Source: an uncultured Eubacteriales bacterium
Lineage (GTDB): Bacteria > Bacillota > Clostridia > Lachnospirales > Lachnospiraceae
Direction: 5' to 3'
Length of the DNA: 64,000 nucleotides
Assembly: GCA_949292785.1 (NCBI GenBank)
Contig: CASFBK010000004.1
Coordinates: forward strand, 186,001-250,000
Both the position numbers and the translations under genes were made by a program. The notes beneath the pieces were generated by a model. It did no database searches and was not told where the DNA came from. It saw only the letters and a list, made by a program, of their open reading frames with translations. Shown in pieces: positions 20,851-30,315 of the stretch (its first letter is position 1; every line of letters begins with the position of its first letter).

Positions 20851-23687
20851 AAACTACGGTTATGAAGACAGCAGAACTGATTGCAGAAGAATCGAAAGAA
20901 GTTTTTGGAAATTTTTATATTTTGTTTGAAAAGGCATTTATAGAAAAATTATATAAGCTGATAGAATCTATAGAATCCGAAATTGAGATACCAGATAAGG
21001 GTTCATTTATCATGCAACATGCATGTAGTATATTGCATGAATTTATGAGGATATCTGTTCGTGTGCTAATTATTGAACTTAATATTGCGAAAGAAAAAAA
21101 CCCAAATGAAAGTAAAGATATATATGAACAGTTTAATAGAGAGCTAAAAAGCAATGCGAAAATAGAGGAGTTAAAGTTAAAATATCCAGTATTATTCCGT
21201 TTGTTGTATGAGATAATTGATTATAGAATAGAACTGATTCATGATTGCTTATGTGCTTTAAGCTTAAACAAACAAGATATAAAAGATATGTTTCATATTA
21301 GTGTAAATACATTATATGAAATGGAAATATCCGATGGGGATAGTCATAATAAAGGAAAAAAGGTAGTGTTACTTAAGTTTCCAGAGGGGAAATTGGTTTA
21401 TAAACCACATGATTTAGGACCTGAAGAATTATTTCTTGAAATATTAGATAAATTAAACTCGAGTAAAAAGATTCGGCATGAACTAGTAGGGGCAAAAGTT
21501 CTTAATTATAAAAAATATGGATTTCAAGAATATATAGATCAGATTCCATGTAAATCTGAGGAAGAAGCAGCTATGTATTACTATAGAGTTGGTGCATTAA
21601 GCGCTATCTTTTATGCGTTGCATTGTGAAGATATTCATTATGAGAATCTGATTTGCGGTGGAACATCTCCATATATTATTGATTTGGAGACGTTGATTAA
21701 GAGTGGTTCGCCAAAGGACTCCTTGCTAGAAGTGCCAGAATTAGTACGGAAATCAATGCATGTTTTTGATGATTCAATTCTTGGGACAATGTTGTATCCG
21801 ATTAATAGTAAAATTTCTTTTTTAGATTTCGATATTGGAGGAATTTCAGGATATCCTAATCAAAAAAGTAGAAAATGGAAATTTTTCCAAGTGGAGGAAG
21901 CGGGTACAGAACGAATACATATTTCTCAGACAGTTGGAAATTCTGCTGAAAAAAAGAATCTGTTATATTATAAGGGGAAAATGGTGGATCCATATTATTT
22001 TTGCGATGAATTGCATCAAGGATTTCGGGATGCTGTTGAGGCAATGATTTATATGGAAGATGAGTTGGTTGAGAGTTTGAAAAAATCGGATGCGTCTGTA
22101 AGACAGGTGTTACGTCCAACCGCACTGTATGGAAAGTTTCTTGAGGTAGCAGAGGGACCTAAATATTTGGGTTCAGAGCAAGAAAGAGAACGGTTATTTG
22201 AAAAATTGTTTAAAGGTTTTAAAGAAAGTGAGCCAGAAAAGAAACGAGTGAGGTATGAAATAAAAGCTTTAATGAGAAATGATATTCCATATTTTGCTCA
22301 AAAGATTAATGAGTCATCATTGATTTGTAATATGGAATCTGTAATAGATAGATATAATATAAATACACCATTTGAAACAGCATACCGGAGAATCAAAGAG
22401 TTAAAAAATCTGAATATTGAAAAGCAGCTGTACTATATTGATGTTTCACTTGGGACGGTTAAGCCGGATGAACACGAAATTGAGAATTTTAGAAGAAAAG
22501 TTCCGACATACCGATTTGAAAATTCGAATTCTATCTTAAAGATGGCAGAAGAAATTGCGGATAAGCTAGAGCAGTTTGCAGAATATACAGAAGATGGAAA
22601 GGCTTGTACCTGGCTGACTGCCTTGTATTCAAACGGTTTAGAACTTGGGTTTTTAAATGAGCATATATATGAAGGGGGCGGAGTGGTACTTTTCCTTTTA
22701 TATTTATGGAAATATACAAACAATAAAAAATATTTGGCACTTGCAAAGTGTGGGATGAATGGTTTAGAAGCGATGGGAATGTGCAAACCATCTGAGGATG
22801 TTTCTTTCTTTACCGGAAGCGTATCGACCATGTATTTATACTATAGTTTTTATAGTATAACAAATGATGAAAGTTATAGAAAAAGCCTGGAGGTATATGT
22901 ACACAAGTGTTATATGCTTTATAGAGAAAGTATAGTAAATAATCTTCCTAAGACAGATGTAATTGCAGGTATATCAGGGGCAATACCAGTTTTATGCGAA
23001 ATGGTTAATAAATGTCAGATTCTTGAAATGAATGACTTGATAGATTTGTTGGCGAAACATTTGTATGATGCGGTATATTCCGGAAAAATAGTTGAAATGA
23101 CTGGATTTGCACATGGTTATGCAGGCATTGCTTTAGCATTATCCACTTATGGAAATTTTAGAAATAAGAGAGAATATCTTTCGATTGCTTTAAAAGTTAT
23201 AGAAAAAGAAAATGAATATTTTAGTGAAAAGGTTAGTAATTGGAAGGATCTTAGAAAAGATGATAGTTATGGAAACTATTGGTGTCATGGTGCACCAGGT
23301 ATTGGTTTGGCCCGATTAAAAATGCTGCCATATTTTGAACAGAAAGATGAAATTATGAAAGATGTAAGTGTGGGATTGAATTGTCTTAGGACGGTGGGGC
23401 TATCCAAGATTAAAGATGATAGTTTGTGCCATGGCTCTATGGGAAATATAGATATGCTTCTTTGGAATGGCAAAAAACTCGGTAGAAAAGATATTCAGGA
23501 GTTTGCTCAGAAAAAGGCAATTGAATTTGTGGACAAAATCAGAAAAGATGGATTTCGTGCAGGTATAGATGGAATGAAAGAGGCTCCATCCTTTATGCTT
23601 GGACTTCCAGGATTAGGGTATACGTTATTAAGATTATTACATCAAGAGATGCCGTCAATACTTGCTTTAGAAATACCAGAAGGATAA
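20847..23687 (+). CDS. lanM1: Class II lanthipeptide synthetase LanM 1
   Basis: 946 aa. LanM phosphorylates Ser/Thr of the precursor, eliminates phosphate to Dha/Dhb, and adds Cys thiols to form (methyl)lanthionine rings. The dehydratase part (about 1-560) shows the kinase-like Lys in KLVYKPHDLGPEELF and IHYENLICGG followed by IIDLETLIKSGSP. The cyclase part (about 590-946) has zinc ligands Cys-813 (YWCHGAPG), Cys-861 and His-862 (LCHGSMG), plus an earlier GFAHGYAG. Four-base overlap with the upstream gene and five-base gap to lanM2. Two LanM genes with two precursors indicate one enzyme per peptide; which pairs with which is not clear. Confidence 0.95.
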   Translation: MKTTVMKTAELIAEESKEVFGNFYILFEKAFIEKLYKLIESIESEIEIPDKGSFIMQHACSILHEFMRISVRVLIIELNIAKEKNPNESKDIYEQFNRELKSNAKIEELKLKYPVLFRLLYEIIDYRIELIHDCLCALSLNKQDIKDMFHISVNTLYEMEISDGDSHNKGKKVVLLKFPEGKLVYKPHDLGPEELFLEILDKLNSSKKIRHELVGAKVLNYKKYGFQEYIDQIPCKSEEEAAMYYYRVGALSAIFYALHCEDIHYENLICGGTSPYIIDLETLIKSGSPKDSLLEVPELVRKSMHVFDDSILGTMLYPINSKISFLDFDIGGISGYPNQKSRKWKFFQVEEAGTERIHISQTVGNSAEKKNLLYYKGKMVDPYYFCDELHQGFRDAVEAMIYMEDELVESLKKSDASVRQVLRPTALYGKFLEVAEGPKYLGSEQERERLFEKLFKGFKESEPEKKRVRYEIKALMRNDIPYFAQKINESSLICNMESVIDRYNINTPFETAYRRIKELKNLNIEKQLYYIDVSLGTVKPDEHEIENFRRKVPTYRFENSNSILKMAEEIADKLEQFAEYTEDGKACTWLTALYSNGLELGFLNEHIYEGGGVVLFLLYLWKYTNNKKYLALAKCGMNGLEAMGMCKPSEDVSFFTGSVSTMYLYYSFYSITNDESYRKSLEVYVHKCYMLYRESIVNNLPKTDVIAGISGAIPVLCEMVNKCQILEMNDLIDLLAKHLYDAVYSGKIVEMTGFAHGYAGIALALSTYGNFRNKREYLSIALKVIEKENEYFSEKVSNWKDLRKDDSYGNYWCHGAPGIGLARLKMLPYFEQKDEIMKDVSVGLNCLRTVGLSKIKDDSLCHGSMGNIDMLLWNGKKLGRKDIQEFAQKKAIEFVDKIRKDGFRAGIDGMKEAPSFMLGLPGLGYTLLRLLHQEMPSILALEIPEG

Positions 23688-23692
23688 TAAAA

Positions 23693-26600
23693 ATGCGTAC
23701 ATATGAAAAAGAAATAAAAGGTTATATGATGTTCATATATCCGGAGTTCAAGCAGTTTGAAGAATTAAAAATTTACTTAAAAGAAAACTGTGTGATGGAA
23801 GATGAGAAAATAATTACTGATTTCCAAAATTCACTAAAACAAGAGTCCGCTCCGGAAGCAATGTTTGTTTCCCAGGAAGACTATAATGAGGTGGTGAAAT
23901 TATTAAAAAAAGAGGAGAGGATTTTTTCCGAATATTTTGCATATTTCATTCAAACTCAGTACAGAGGATTAAAACAAGTCTTTTCTATGAACAAAAATTT
24001 GGAATTAGAGGATAGTCTATTTAATAAGGTCGTTCAATATATGTATAATACATGCTTTCAAAACGCAATACGGACGCTGCTGTTAGAACTTTCAGATGCT
24101 CGGGAAAACCATTTACTTGTTGGAAATAAATCAGTAGAACGTTTTCAATATTTTGAAAAAGAAATACTGGGTAACTGGAATAATTTTCAAATGTTTCATT
24201 CTGAATATCGAATGTTGTATTTATCACTATTAAGGTCTGTAAAATATATTTTAGAATATGTTACAGAAATTTTGGAACATACAAGCCAATACAGTGAGAA
24301 ATTAAATGAAATGTTTGGTGGCGATAAGGGAATTGGTAAATTAAAAGATATCCAGTTTTCAGCAGGAGATACACATAATAATTTTAGAAGTGTTGCAATT
24401 CTTGTATTTGAGAATACAAAAATTGTTTATAAACCACACTCCTTGCAAAGTGACAAAGCGTTTCAGGAGATATTAGAATACATTAATGAAGTGTCTCAAA
24501 AGGGACCGGTTCTAAGGACAATGAAAATAGTTTGTGGGGAGGGATTTGGATGGACGGAGTATATTGAACATAGGCCTTGTCAAAAAATGGAGGATGTATC
24601 TATCTTTTATCAAAAGGCTGGTGTTTTGCTTGGAATTCTATATCTTTTTAATGCAAGTGATTTTCATTTTGAAAATATGATAGCGGATGGAAATAATCCG
24701 GTTCTTATTGATTTAGAGACCTTATTTCATTGTAATATTCCAAATAAGACTTGTGAAAATGATCCGAAGAGTGGCTATGTAACAGCGTGTTGGCATTTAA
24801 ATCATTCTGTTTTTAGTATTGGAATATTGCCTACATACATGCATTTTAAGACAGGAGAAGAAAAAAGAATTCTCAATTTTGGAGGATTGTCAGAAAGTTT
24901 AGATCAAAAGAGCCCATTTTTTACTTATCACATAGAAGATGTAGGATTAGATACGATGCATTTTTCAAAACAGGGATATGAAATTGAAAAATCCCAAAAT
25001 AGTCCAGTGCATGAAGGCATGGATATGCTTCCGCAAAATTATAGCAAAGAGATTATGGAAGGATTTCGTTGGTTGTACGAAACAGTTCTACGAAAAAAAG
25101 ACATATTTACAAAGTTGGTTATTAGTAAGTTTCATTGTACCAGAAATAGAATCGTATTGAAAGCGACCATGACTTATAGTCAGTTGTTAAATATCGCAAC
25201 TTATCCGGATTTTCAAAGAGATGAGATATTTTCAAAGTTTTTATTTTCGCGGATTGGGCTAGTAGAAAGCGCTAGTCAGTGTGTTGATTATGAGATTCAT
25301 GCACTAATGGAAAGAAATGTACCGATATATTATGCGGACTTTTCAAAATGCGACATTATAAATGGAAATGGAGGAGAATATTCTCAGTTATTGAAGCATT
25401 CTCCGATGGAAGAGTTTCTCATGAAGATGCAGATGATATCAGAGGAAGATTTAGAAAGGCAATGTTCTTTTATTCGAACTAGTTATTATGAAAGAAATAT
25501 GGAAGCCAATTATATTAAGGTGGATTTTTTTCATGCAATCGGAGAAAATATTGAAAAAGAACGGTATCTCCAAACGGCGATAAATATAGGGGATTATTTG
25601 GTAGAAAAAAGAAGTTTTTCTGGAATTAATCAGAAAAAAAGGAGAGACCGATTTTGGATTGGTTGTTCACTTGAAAAAACAGAATTTGAGGATTGGATGA
25701 TAGGTCTTGTAGACTTTAAGATGTATGATGGCGCAAGTGGAATTGCACTTTTTCTTCTGTATTTAGCAAAGATATCTGGAGAAGAGAAGTATTTGAGGTA
25801 TGCATATGAAAGTATAGAACCAGTGAGATGTATTATTGAAGATGAGACTTATAATTATGAACGAGGTGTAGGTTCATTTAGCGGAATTTCAGGATATTTT
25901 TATGTATTGTATAAATTTGCTACAGTAAACAAAGATAAACAATTGATGGAATTAGTCAAAAAACGTATTGTAGTGCTTGCTGAATTTGCAGGGAATGAGG
26001 GTAATGAAAATCTGGATTTGATTTCTGGAATTGGTGGTGCAATTGCGGTATTAGTCAGAATAGAACAAACGACAGATGATTTTGAATTGAAGAAAATTGC
26101 ACTCAATACAGCATTATCTTGTTATGAAACATTATATCAAAATACGATAGATAAAAATGGTTTAGCTTACATAAGATATTCAGGATTTGCACATGGAATA
26201 GCAGGAATCATTCCGTATTTGTTTATGCTTTATAAAACAAGTGGAAGAAAAGATATTTATCATTATACAATGCGTTTGCTGGAATGTGAGAGACAACAAT
26301 TTCAAAAAAGAAATAAAGGTTTTTTGCAAGGGTGGTTTGGAGAGAAAAAAACTGAAAAAGTTGTAGCTAGTTGGTGTCACGGTTCTTGTGGGTTTCTTCT
26401 TGAGAGATTGTTATTAAAGCAAGCTGGTTATAAAGACTCATACATAGAAAAAGAAATTGAGTTTGCAGTGGATCATATTAAAAAAGAAGGGATAGGAACA
26501 ATTCCTGTGTATTGTCATGGAGACTTAGGAAATTTATCTATTTTAAAGATGTATGCAACTATTTATGGGGATAAGGAACTTTTTAAACGCTGCAATGAAG

Positions 26601-26761
26601 TTTTTTCACGGATTTTTGTGGATTATTTAGAACCCAAATGGAACAATCAAGAAGCTGTGTATTCAAAATATAGTGGTTTGATGGTTGGACAATCAGGAAT
26701 CGGTTATTCTTGTTTAGAAGCTATATATCCTGAAATATCTAATTTCTTATGGTTGGAATAG
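23693..26761 (+). CDS. lanM2: Class II lanthipeptide synthetase LanM 2
   Basis: 1022 aa, second LanM. Dehydratase marks: KIVYKPHSLQSDKAF, DFHFENMIADG, PVLIDLETLFHC. Cyclase zinc ligands: Cys-895 (SWCHGSCG), Cys-941 and His-942 (VYCHGDLG), with GFAHGIAG upstream. It is clearly diverged from LanM1 beyond these motifs, typical of two-component lantibiotics in which each synthetase serves one precursor. An insertion rich in Lys/Arg (about residues 640-660, NQKKRRDRFW) is not in LanM1. Ends 13 bases before lanT. Confidence 0.95.
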   Translation: MRTYEKEIKGYMMFIYPEFKQFEELKIYLKENCVMEDEKIITDFQNSLKQESAPEAMFVSQEDYNEVVKLLKKEERIFSEYFAYFIQTQYRGLKQVFSMNKNLELEDSLFNKVVQYMYNTCFQNAIRTLLLELSDARENHLLVGNKSVERFQYFEKEILGNWNNFQMFHSEYRMLYLSLLRSVKYILEYVTEILEHTSQYSEKLNEMFGGDKGIGKLKDIQFSAGDTHNNFRSVAILVFENTKIVYKPHSLQSDKAFQEILEYINEVSQKGPVLRTMKIVCGEGFGWTEYIEHRPCQKMEDVSIFYQKAGVLLGILYLFNASDFHFENMIADGNNPVLIDLETLFHCNIPNKTCENDPKSGYVTACWHLNHSVFSIGILPTYMHFKTGEEKRILNFGGLSESLDQKSPFFTYHIEDVGLDTMHFSKQGYEIEKSQNSPVHEGMDMLPQNYSKEIMEGFRWLYETVLRKKDIFTKLVISKFHCTRNRIVLKATMTYSQLLNIATYPDFQRDEIFSKFLFSRIGLVESASQCVDYEIHALMERNVPIYYADFSKCDIINGNGGEYSQLLKHSPMEEFLMKMQMISEEDLERQCSFIRTSYYERNMEANYIKVDFFHAIGENIEKERYLQTAINIGDYLVEKRSFSGINQKKRRDRFWIGCSLEKTEFEDWMIGLVDFKMYDGASGIALFLLYLAKISGEEKYLRYAYESIEPVRCIIEDETYNYERGVGSFSGISGYFYVLYKFATVNKDKQLMELVKKRIVVLAEFAGNEGNENLDLISGIGGAIAVLVRIEQTTDDFELKKIALNTALSCYETLYQNTIDKNGLAYIRYSGFAHGIAGIIPYLFMLYKTSGRKDIYHYTMRLLECERQQFQKRNKGFLQGWFGEKKTEKVVASWCHGSCGFLLERLLLKQAGYKDSYIEKEIEFAVDHIKKEGIGTIPVYCHGDLGNLSILKMYATIYGDKELFKRCNEVFSRIFVDYLEPKWNNQEAVYSKYSGLMVGQSGIGYSCLEAIYPEISNFLWLE

Positions 26762-26774
26762 TGGAGGCTAAGAA

Positions 26775-28913
26775 GTGAAAAAAAAGTATCATGTACCATT
26801 AGTCAAGCAGTTTTCACAGACAGAGTGCGGATTATGTTGTTGCTTGATGATATTAAAATATTACAAAAGCAGAGAAACTTTCAAACAGCTGCAAGATGAT
26901 GTGGATGTTGGAAGAGACGGTCTTTCGATACGAAAAATGAAAGATATATTAACATCTCGCGATATGGAAGCTTTCGTATATAAAGTAAAAACCGTTGAGG
27001 GGTTAAAGACGATAAAAAAACCGTTTATTGCTTATTGGCAGGAAAAGCATTTTATTGTAGTCGAAAAGATTAAAAAAAATAAATACTATGTAAAGGATCC
27101 GGCGGAGGGAGATTTGATTATTCCGGAAGATAAGTTTGCAGAAAGTTTTTCCGGTTATGTACTTGTGGCGTCACCGACATCAAACTATGTAGTGAAAAAG
27201 ACAAAAAGCCAGAATCCATGGCTAGATTCTTTTCAGAGCTTGATAAAATATAAGAGATTAGTGGCAGAAATATTGATTTTTTTGATTTTGTCGTATTTGA
27301 TTGGATTGTTTATGCCTGTCTTGATTCAGAAGATTATTGATAAAGCATTGATTTCAAATACAATATCGTCATTAAATGCTTTTTATTTACTGATTGCGGT
27401 ACTTTTGGTTGCGCATGTAGTCATGTCGATATTAAAAAGTTTTAAACTTACGAGGTTAAACATAGTTGTAGGTTACAGGCTTGAGGCAGATACATATAAA
27501 CATTTACTTAGTTTGCCCTATAAATTTTTTGAACAGAGAACTACTGGAGATTTGATATATAAGTTATCGAGTACAAGTGCAGTAAAAGAATTGATTGCAA
27601 CGCAGTTGATAGCGGGTGTTATCGATATTGGAACATTGGTTATTATGTTTATATATATGCTCTATAAATCAGTATGGCTTTCTTTGATAGCATTGTTGTT
27701 TTTTTTCTTAAATGTTTTGATTACAATGTATTTTCAGCCTTATATAACAAGAGCTGTGAAAGATGAAGTAAATGCAAGAACTAAAATGCAGTCTTCGCAG
27801 GTAGAGAGTATATATTCTATTCAATCAGTAAAATTAGCAAATTTGGAAAGTGCAATATATGACGTATGGAATAAAGAATACCAAAAATCTGTTGTAGCAT
27901 TTAAAAAGAAAATTATTATCAGCGGTTTTCAAAGTTGCGTGAATAGTACGATGTCAACGTTTGTGCCAATAGGAATACTTTTGCTTGGCATTTGGAATTA
28001 TTTTAACCATACGTTTTCTCTTGGTGAAGCAGTTGCGTTTGAATCAATTTGTGTTTCTTTTATGAGTTATACATCGCAGATTTTAAGTTGTTATATGCAG
28101 TTTGTTACAACAGATGAATATCTGCAGAGGATAGGCGACATCTGGTATAGTCAATCAGAAAGACGTGTTGCGAAAATACATTCTCCTATTGAGAAGGGAG
28201 AAATAAAAATTGAAAATGTTTCGTTTTCTTATAATAAAAGTGCAATGAATGTTTTAAAAAATATAAATATAGATATTCCAGCAGGGAGTAGAGTAGCATT
28301 TGTAGGGGCATCGGGTTCTGGAAAAAGTACATTAAGTAAACTGGTGACGGGGTTATATCGACCTACAAAAGGAGAAATTTATTATGATGGAGTTCCGTTG
28401 GAAAATTATGACAGAGAAATGATTCAAAATCAAATAGGAATTGTGCCTCAGGATGCAATGCTTTTTAATAAGACAATTTATGAAAATATTGTTATGAATT
28501 CGTTAGATGTTGAATTGGAAAAAGTGAAGGAATGTTGTCGTTATGCATGTATTGATAAAGAAATAGAACAGATGCCTATGGGATATAACACAATTATTTC
28601 AGAAATGGGATTGAATTTGTCTGGAGGGCAAAGACAACGAATATTGCTTGCAAGAGCTCTTTTGTCTCACCCTAAAGTAATTGTTTTAGATGAAGCGACA
28701 AGTAGCTTAGATAATAGAAATGAAGCAAGAATTACAGAATATTTGAGAAAAATCGGTTGTACTCAAATTGTGATTGCCCATCGATTGTCCACTGTGATTG
28801 ATGCCGACAGCATATATGTGTTTAATGAAGGTACTGTAATCGAATGTGGAACGCATGCTGATTTAATGAAACAAAAAGGAAATTATTACAAACTGTATAA
28901 AAGAGCATGCTAG
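26775..28913 (+). CDS. lanT: Lanthipeptide exporter/leader peptidase LanT (C39-ABC)
   Basis: 712 aa. N-terminal C39 peptidase (1-135) with Cys-18 (QTECGLCC), His-92 (KHFIVVEKI) and Asp-108 (YVKDPAEG), which cleaves double-Gly-type leaders. Six membrane helices follow (about 155-450). The C-terminal ATPase has Walker A GASGSGKST, signature LSGGQRQR, Walker B VIVLDEATSS and the switch His in IAHRLST. It processes and exports both precursors. GTG start behind GGAGG. No separate LanP protease gene was found in the cluster. Confidence 0.96.
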   Translation: MKKKYHVPLVKQFSQTECGLCCCLMILKYYKSRETFKQLQDDVDVGRDGLSIRKMKDILTSRDMEAFVYKVKTVEGLKTIKKPFIAYWQEKHFIVVEKIKKNKYYVKDPAEGDLIIPEDKFAESFSGYVLVASPTSNYVVKKTKSQNPWLDSFQSLIKYKRLVAEILIFLILSYLIGLFMPVLIQKIIDKALISNTISSLNAFYLLIAVLLVAHVVMSILKSFKLTRLNIVVGYRLEADTYKHLLSLPYKFFEQRTTGDLIYKLSSTSAVKELIATQLIAGVIDIGTLVIMFIYMLYKSVWLSLIALLFFFLNVLITMYFQPYITRAVKDEVNARTKMQSSQVESIYSIQSVKLANLESAIYDVWNKEYQKSVVAFKKKIIISGFQSCVNSTMSTFVPIGILLLGIWNYFNHTFSLGEAVAFESICVSFMSYTSQILSCYMQFVTTDEYLQRIGDIWYSQSERRVAKIHSPIEKGEIKIENVSFSYNKSAMNVLKNINIDIPAGSRVAFVGASGSGKSTLSKLVTGLYRPTKGEIYYDGVPLENYDREMIQNQIGIVPQDAMLFNKTIYENIVMNSLDVELEKVKECCRYACIDKEIEQMPMGYNTIISEMGLNLSGGQRQRILLARALLSHPKVIVLDEATSSLDNRNEARITEYLRKIGCTQIVIAHRLSTVIDADSIYVFNEGTVIECGTHADLMKQKGNYYKLYKRAC

Positions 28914-28977
28914 TAATTTTGTATTATCGTAGGGAATTTCCTACTTTAATAAATAGAATAACAAAGGAGGGAAAAAA

Positions 28978-29214
28978 ATGAGTAAAAATCCAATTTTCAG
29001 AAAAGAGATGAATTTGAATACAACTTCATGTGGTAATGTATTCGAAGAAATAACTCAGAATTCACAGACCATGGATACAATCAATGGTGCTGGCTGGAAA
29101 CAAACTATAGTTTGTACACTTACTCAGGGAACAATTGGTTGTGTTGCAAGCTATGCGATGGGAAATAGCGGCTATTGCTGTACATATTCCAAAGAATGCA
29201 CAAAGTGTTGCTAA
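28978..29214 (+). CDS. lanA1: Two-peptide lantibiotic alpha precursor (lichenicidin/haloduracin-alpha type)
   Basis: 78 aa. The leader begins SKNPIFRKE, like the KNPxxR start of lichenicidin alpha, and ends in G-A at 37-38 (INGA), a LanT site. The predicted core (39-78) ends GNSGYCCTYSKECTKCC, which aligns with the lipid II-binding C-terminal rings of lichenicidin and haloduracin alpha (GNxGxxCTxTxEC). Core Cys at 46, 55, 67, 68, 74, 77 and 78: seven, while lichenicidin alpha has four. Strong AAAGGAGGG. Highest-copy gene of the locus is expected to be this one. The protease site and ring pattern are inferred. Confidence 0.93.
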   Translation: MSKNPIFRKEMNLNTTSCGNVFEEITQNSQTMDTINGAGWKQTIVCTLTQGTIGCVASYAMGNSGYCCTYSKECTKCC

Positions 29215-29238
29215 TATCGAAAAGAAAGGGAAAAGCTA

Positions 29239-29436
29239 ATGAAAAATTATGAAGAAATTGCAGGAATTATTCCTGAAAGCGAGCTTGATGAACTCTTAGA
29301 GGACAAGACCGGTGCGGGAACACCTACACCAAGTTCATGGACTTGTATAACGGCTATAACAGCTATAACAGCTCAGCTTACAACGGGATGGGATTGTTGC
29401 CCTACCGGTGCTTGTACACATTCTTGCCGTTTTTAA
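29239..29436 (+). CDS. lanA2: Two-peptide lantibiotic beta precursor (lichenicidin-beta type)
   Basis: 65 aa. Acidic leader (EEIAGIIPESELDELLED) ending TGAG at 24-27; LanT should cut after Gly-Ala. The core starts TPTPSSWTCITA, nearly the start of lichenicidin beta (TTPATSSWTCITA), and ends with Cys-53, Cys-54, PTGAC and THSC, matching the CPTxxCTxxC end of beta peptides. An ITA triplet is repeated three times (38-46), matching a 9-base DNA tandem repeat. Five core Cys. GAAAGGGAAAAGC precedes ATG. Expected to act with the alpha peptide by making pores. Confidence 0.92.
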   Translation: MKNYEEIAGIIPESELDELLEDKTGAGTPTPSSWTCITAITAITAQLTTGWDCCPTGACTHSCRF

Positions 29437-29479
29437 TAAGCAAGAAAAAATAAGTATGATTTAACCAATGAATCATATT

Positions 29480-29526
29480 AACACTCTTATACATTTTTAA
29501 AAGAGGGATGTATAAGAGTGTTTCTT
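29480..29526 (+). terminator. Terminator after the precursor genes
   Basis: A 15-bp perfect stem, AACACTCTTATACAT with its inverse, around 13 bases, then TTTCTTC. The weak T-run would allow partial read-through into the flavoprotein and immunity genes, a common way to make precursors in excess. Confidence 0.85.
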
Positions 29527-29575
29527 CAATATAACATATAATTAAGAAAAACACAACAATACAAGAGGAAAAATT

Positions 29576-30286
29576 ATGAGAGTATTAGCTTATAGTGGAA
29601 GTATGAGAGGACATACATCTAAAACATATCAAATAATCAAGCAAATGACAGATGAGCTAAAAGAAAAGCGTATGGGGCATGTTGAAGTTGACATATTATG
29701 TGCGAATAATTTAAAACTTGAAATCTGTAGAGGATGCATGAATTGTTTTGAAAGTAAATGTAGTATTGTAGATGATTTGAGTGTAGTTTTGAATAAAGTA
29801 AAAAGTGCAGATGTTGTTATTTTAGGAAGTCCTGTTTATGTTCATCAAGTAACGGCGCCTACTAAAAATTTAATAGACCGTTTAGGAACGTTGTGTTACT
29901 TATTCCAACTATTGGGTAAACTTGGAATTACGCTAAGTGTGTCTAATACGAATGGAAACAAACCGGTCAATGCATATTTATATAAAATATTAGATACATG
30001 GGGAGCTGATGTGGTAGCAAATGTAGCAATTCAACAATATGTTCAGACAGAGGAACAAATAAATAATGCAATATCGGTAGCTGTGAATCGTGTATTAGAA
30101 GCTTATACAAAAAGAGAAAGAAATTGTAGTGAAAATCAGAAGAGATTATTTAATCTATATAAAAATGTGTTTTATAATTCAAAAGATTCAGAGTTAAAAA
30201 AATATTGGATAGAGAATCAATATTTTAAATTTGATGATGTGGAGGCATTGTTACATCAAAAAATGCAAGAACTGGATGTGTTGTAG
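29576..30286 (+). CDS. Flavodoxin-fold NAD(P)H-dependent FMN oxidoreductase
   Basis: 236 aa. The FMN-phosphate loop is YSGSMRGHTSK; a Cys cluster CRGCMNCFESKC with the IVDDL stretch is typical of clostridial flavodoxin-like reductases; VVILGSPVYVHQVTAPTKNLIDR is the second FMN-binding block. It lies between the precursor genes and the immunity ABC genes, in the same direction, so it likely serves the lanthipeptide. Possible jobs are reduction of Dha to D-Ala (as done by LanJ enzymes in other clusters), other redox tailoring, or thiol maintenance. No direct evidence chooses between them. Confidence 0.82.
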   Translation: MRVLAYSGSMRGHTSKTYQIIKQMTDELKEKRMGHVEVDILCANNLKLEICRGCMNCFESKCSIVDDLSVVLNKVKSADVVILGSPVYVHQVTAPTKNLIDRLGTLCYLFQLLGKLGITLSVSNTNGNKPVNAYLYKILDTWGADVVANVAIQQYVQTEEQINNAISVAVNRVLEAYTKRERNCSENQKRLFNLYKNVFYNSKDSELKKYWIENQYFKFDDVEALLHQKMQELDVL

Positions 30287-30315
30287 TAAATTTATCATTA
30301 AAAGGAAAAGAAAAA

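Noticed and set aside
28914-29575. A separate LanP protease for trimming the beta peptide
   Set aside because: No subtilisin-type gene lies in the cluster. The C39 domain of LanT can account for leader removal.
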